Shown here: one piece after another, positions 13,218 to 13,801 of the stretch
Position numbering within the stretch: position 1 is the stretch's first letter
Layout of the letters: each line of letters begins with the position of its first letter
DNA from: an uncultured bacterium
Lineage (GTDB): Bacteria > Hydrogenedentota > Hydrogenedentia > Hydrogenedentales > CAITNO01
Length of the DNA stretch: 13,801 bases
Assembly: GCA_937923585.1 (NCBI GenBank)
Contig: CALDSM010000892.1
Span: forward strand, 1 to 13,801
Direction: 5' to 3'
Position numbers and translations under genes: made by a program
Notes under the pieces: generated by a model
What the model was told of the DNA's origin: nothing
What the model saw: only the letters and a program-made list of their open reading frames with translations
Database searches by the model: none

Positions 13218-13801
13218 ATGGTTGATGCAACGGCAAGGCGAACCCATCCGACGGGGTTGTACTTTCTCTTCTTCACGGAAATGTGGGAACGGTTTTCCTA
13301 CTACGGCATGCGGGCGTTGCTGGTTTACTACATGACCAAGCAGTTGATGTTCTCGCAGCCGCACGCCTCCAGCATCTACGGCCTGTACACCGGGTTTGTG
13401 TATTTCACACCGCTCTTCGGCGGCATTCTGGCCGATCGGTGGCTGGGGCAGCGAAAATCGGTCATCCTTGGCGCGGTCCTGATGGCCATCGGTCATTTCC
13501 TCATGGCCGTCGAGAGCCTGTTCTATCCGGCCCTGTTCTTCCTGATCATTGGGTGCGGCGCGTTCAAGCCCAACATCTCGACGCAGGTGGGAAGCCTGTA
13601 TGAGCCGGGGGACCCCAGAAGGGACCGTGCCTTCAGCATTTTCTACATGGGTATCAACCTTGGCGCCTTCTTCTCGCCGCTCATCTGCGGAACGCTGGGC
13701 GAGGTTTACGGGTGGCACTGGGGGTTTGGCGCCGCGGGCGTGGGCATGATTGCCGGCCTGATTATTTACCTGTGCGGACAGAAATATCTTGGGCCGGACC
13801 G
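13218..13801 (+). CDS. POT/PTR2 family proton-coupled di-/tripeptide transporter (3' truncated)
   Basis: The first 194 codons of a gene that runs off the window. GAGGAG (13207-13212) lies 5 bases before the ATG. The product is an MFS carrier of the proton-dependent oligopeptide transporter family, importing di- and tripeptides across the inner membrane. Signatures are EMWERFSYYG (21-30), the ExxERFxYYG motif of helix 1 used in proton coupling; GGILADRWLGQRKSVILG after helix 2, the PTR2 loop; a helix near AFKPNISTQVGSLY; and FSIFYMGINLGAFFSPLICG, the second PTR2 signature. Full-length members have about 450-500 residues and 12-14 helices, so roughly the first five or six helices are present. 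It is 52 bases downstream of the exported M2 dipeptidase, in the same direction, which fits an operon for peptide utilisation. Family assignment is firm; exact substrate is not. Confidence 0.92.
   Translation, partial: MVDATARRTHPTGLYFLFFTEMWERFSYYGMRALLVYYMTKQLMFSQPHASSIYGLYTGFVYFTPLFGGILADRWLGQRKSVILGAVLMAIGHFLMAVESLFYPALFFLIIGCGAFKPNISTQVGSLYEPGDPRRDRAFSIFYMGINLGAFFSPLICGTLGEVYGWHWGFGAAGVGMIAGLIIYLCGQKYLGPD

Overview
The window looks like part of a bacterial chromosome, mostly of high GC, from an environmental lineage with eukaryote-like kinases and many secreted or membrane enzymes (a Hydrogenedentota- or planctobacteria-like genome). That placement is an impression from gene content only; there is no rRNA or marker gene. 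No tRNA, rRNA, CRISPR array, transposase or phage gene was seen. Both ends are cut inside or next to genes, and the right end certainly truncates a transporter gene.

Left block (1-1831, + strand): a Gly/Ala-rich, Cys-containing C-terminal fragment or small protein, then two tightly coupled small membrane proteins (GTG start after a strong Shine-Dalgarno sequence, then an ATGA overlap). A 190-base gap with a two-copy direct repeat follows, then a third small membrane protein. This block is visibly more AT-rich than the rest and none of its genes has a recognised family. It may be accessory DNA, for example the tail of a polymorphic toxin with its partners, but that is inference.

Middle block (1958-6153): a membrane-anchored glycoside hydrolase family 31 protein (-), a DegT/DnrJ/EryC1/StrS aminotransferase (+) divergent from it, and a secreted protein of unknown family (-) convergent with the aminotransferase. 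The theme is probably extracytoplasmic glycan cleavage plus amino-sugar or cyclitol chemistry.

Next block (6330-10141): a near-consensus sigma70-type promoter (TTGACA, 17 bases, CATAAT) drives a membrane-anchored SGNH/GDSL hydrolase (+). Convergent with it is a two-gene minus-strand unit: a 215-aa membrane-anchored alpha-helical protein and a 424-aa polytopic membrane protein, neither of a known family.

Right block (10385-end, + strand): a Hanks-type Ser/Thr kinase, a newly noticed 28-codon open frame, an exported ACE-like M2 zinc metallopeptidase, and the start of a POT/PTR2 proton-coupled peptide transporter. The kinase stop is one base before the small frame, and the small frame overlaps the peptidase start by ATGA. 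The arrangement suggests a peptide-scavenging operon: the exported peptidase would release dipeptides, the POT carrier would import them, and a kinase is co-transcribed. This is the most interesting part of the window.

Several starts were moved from the longest open frame to codons with better Shine-Dalgarno spacing; GTG starts are common here.
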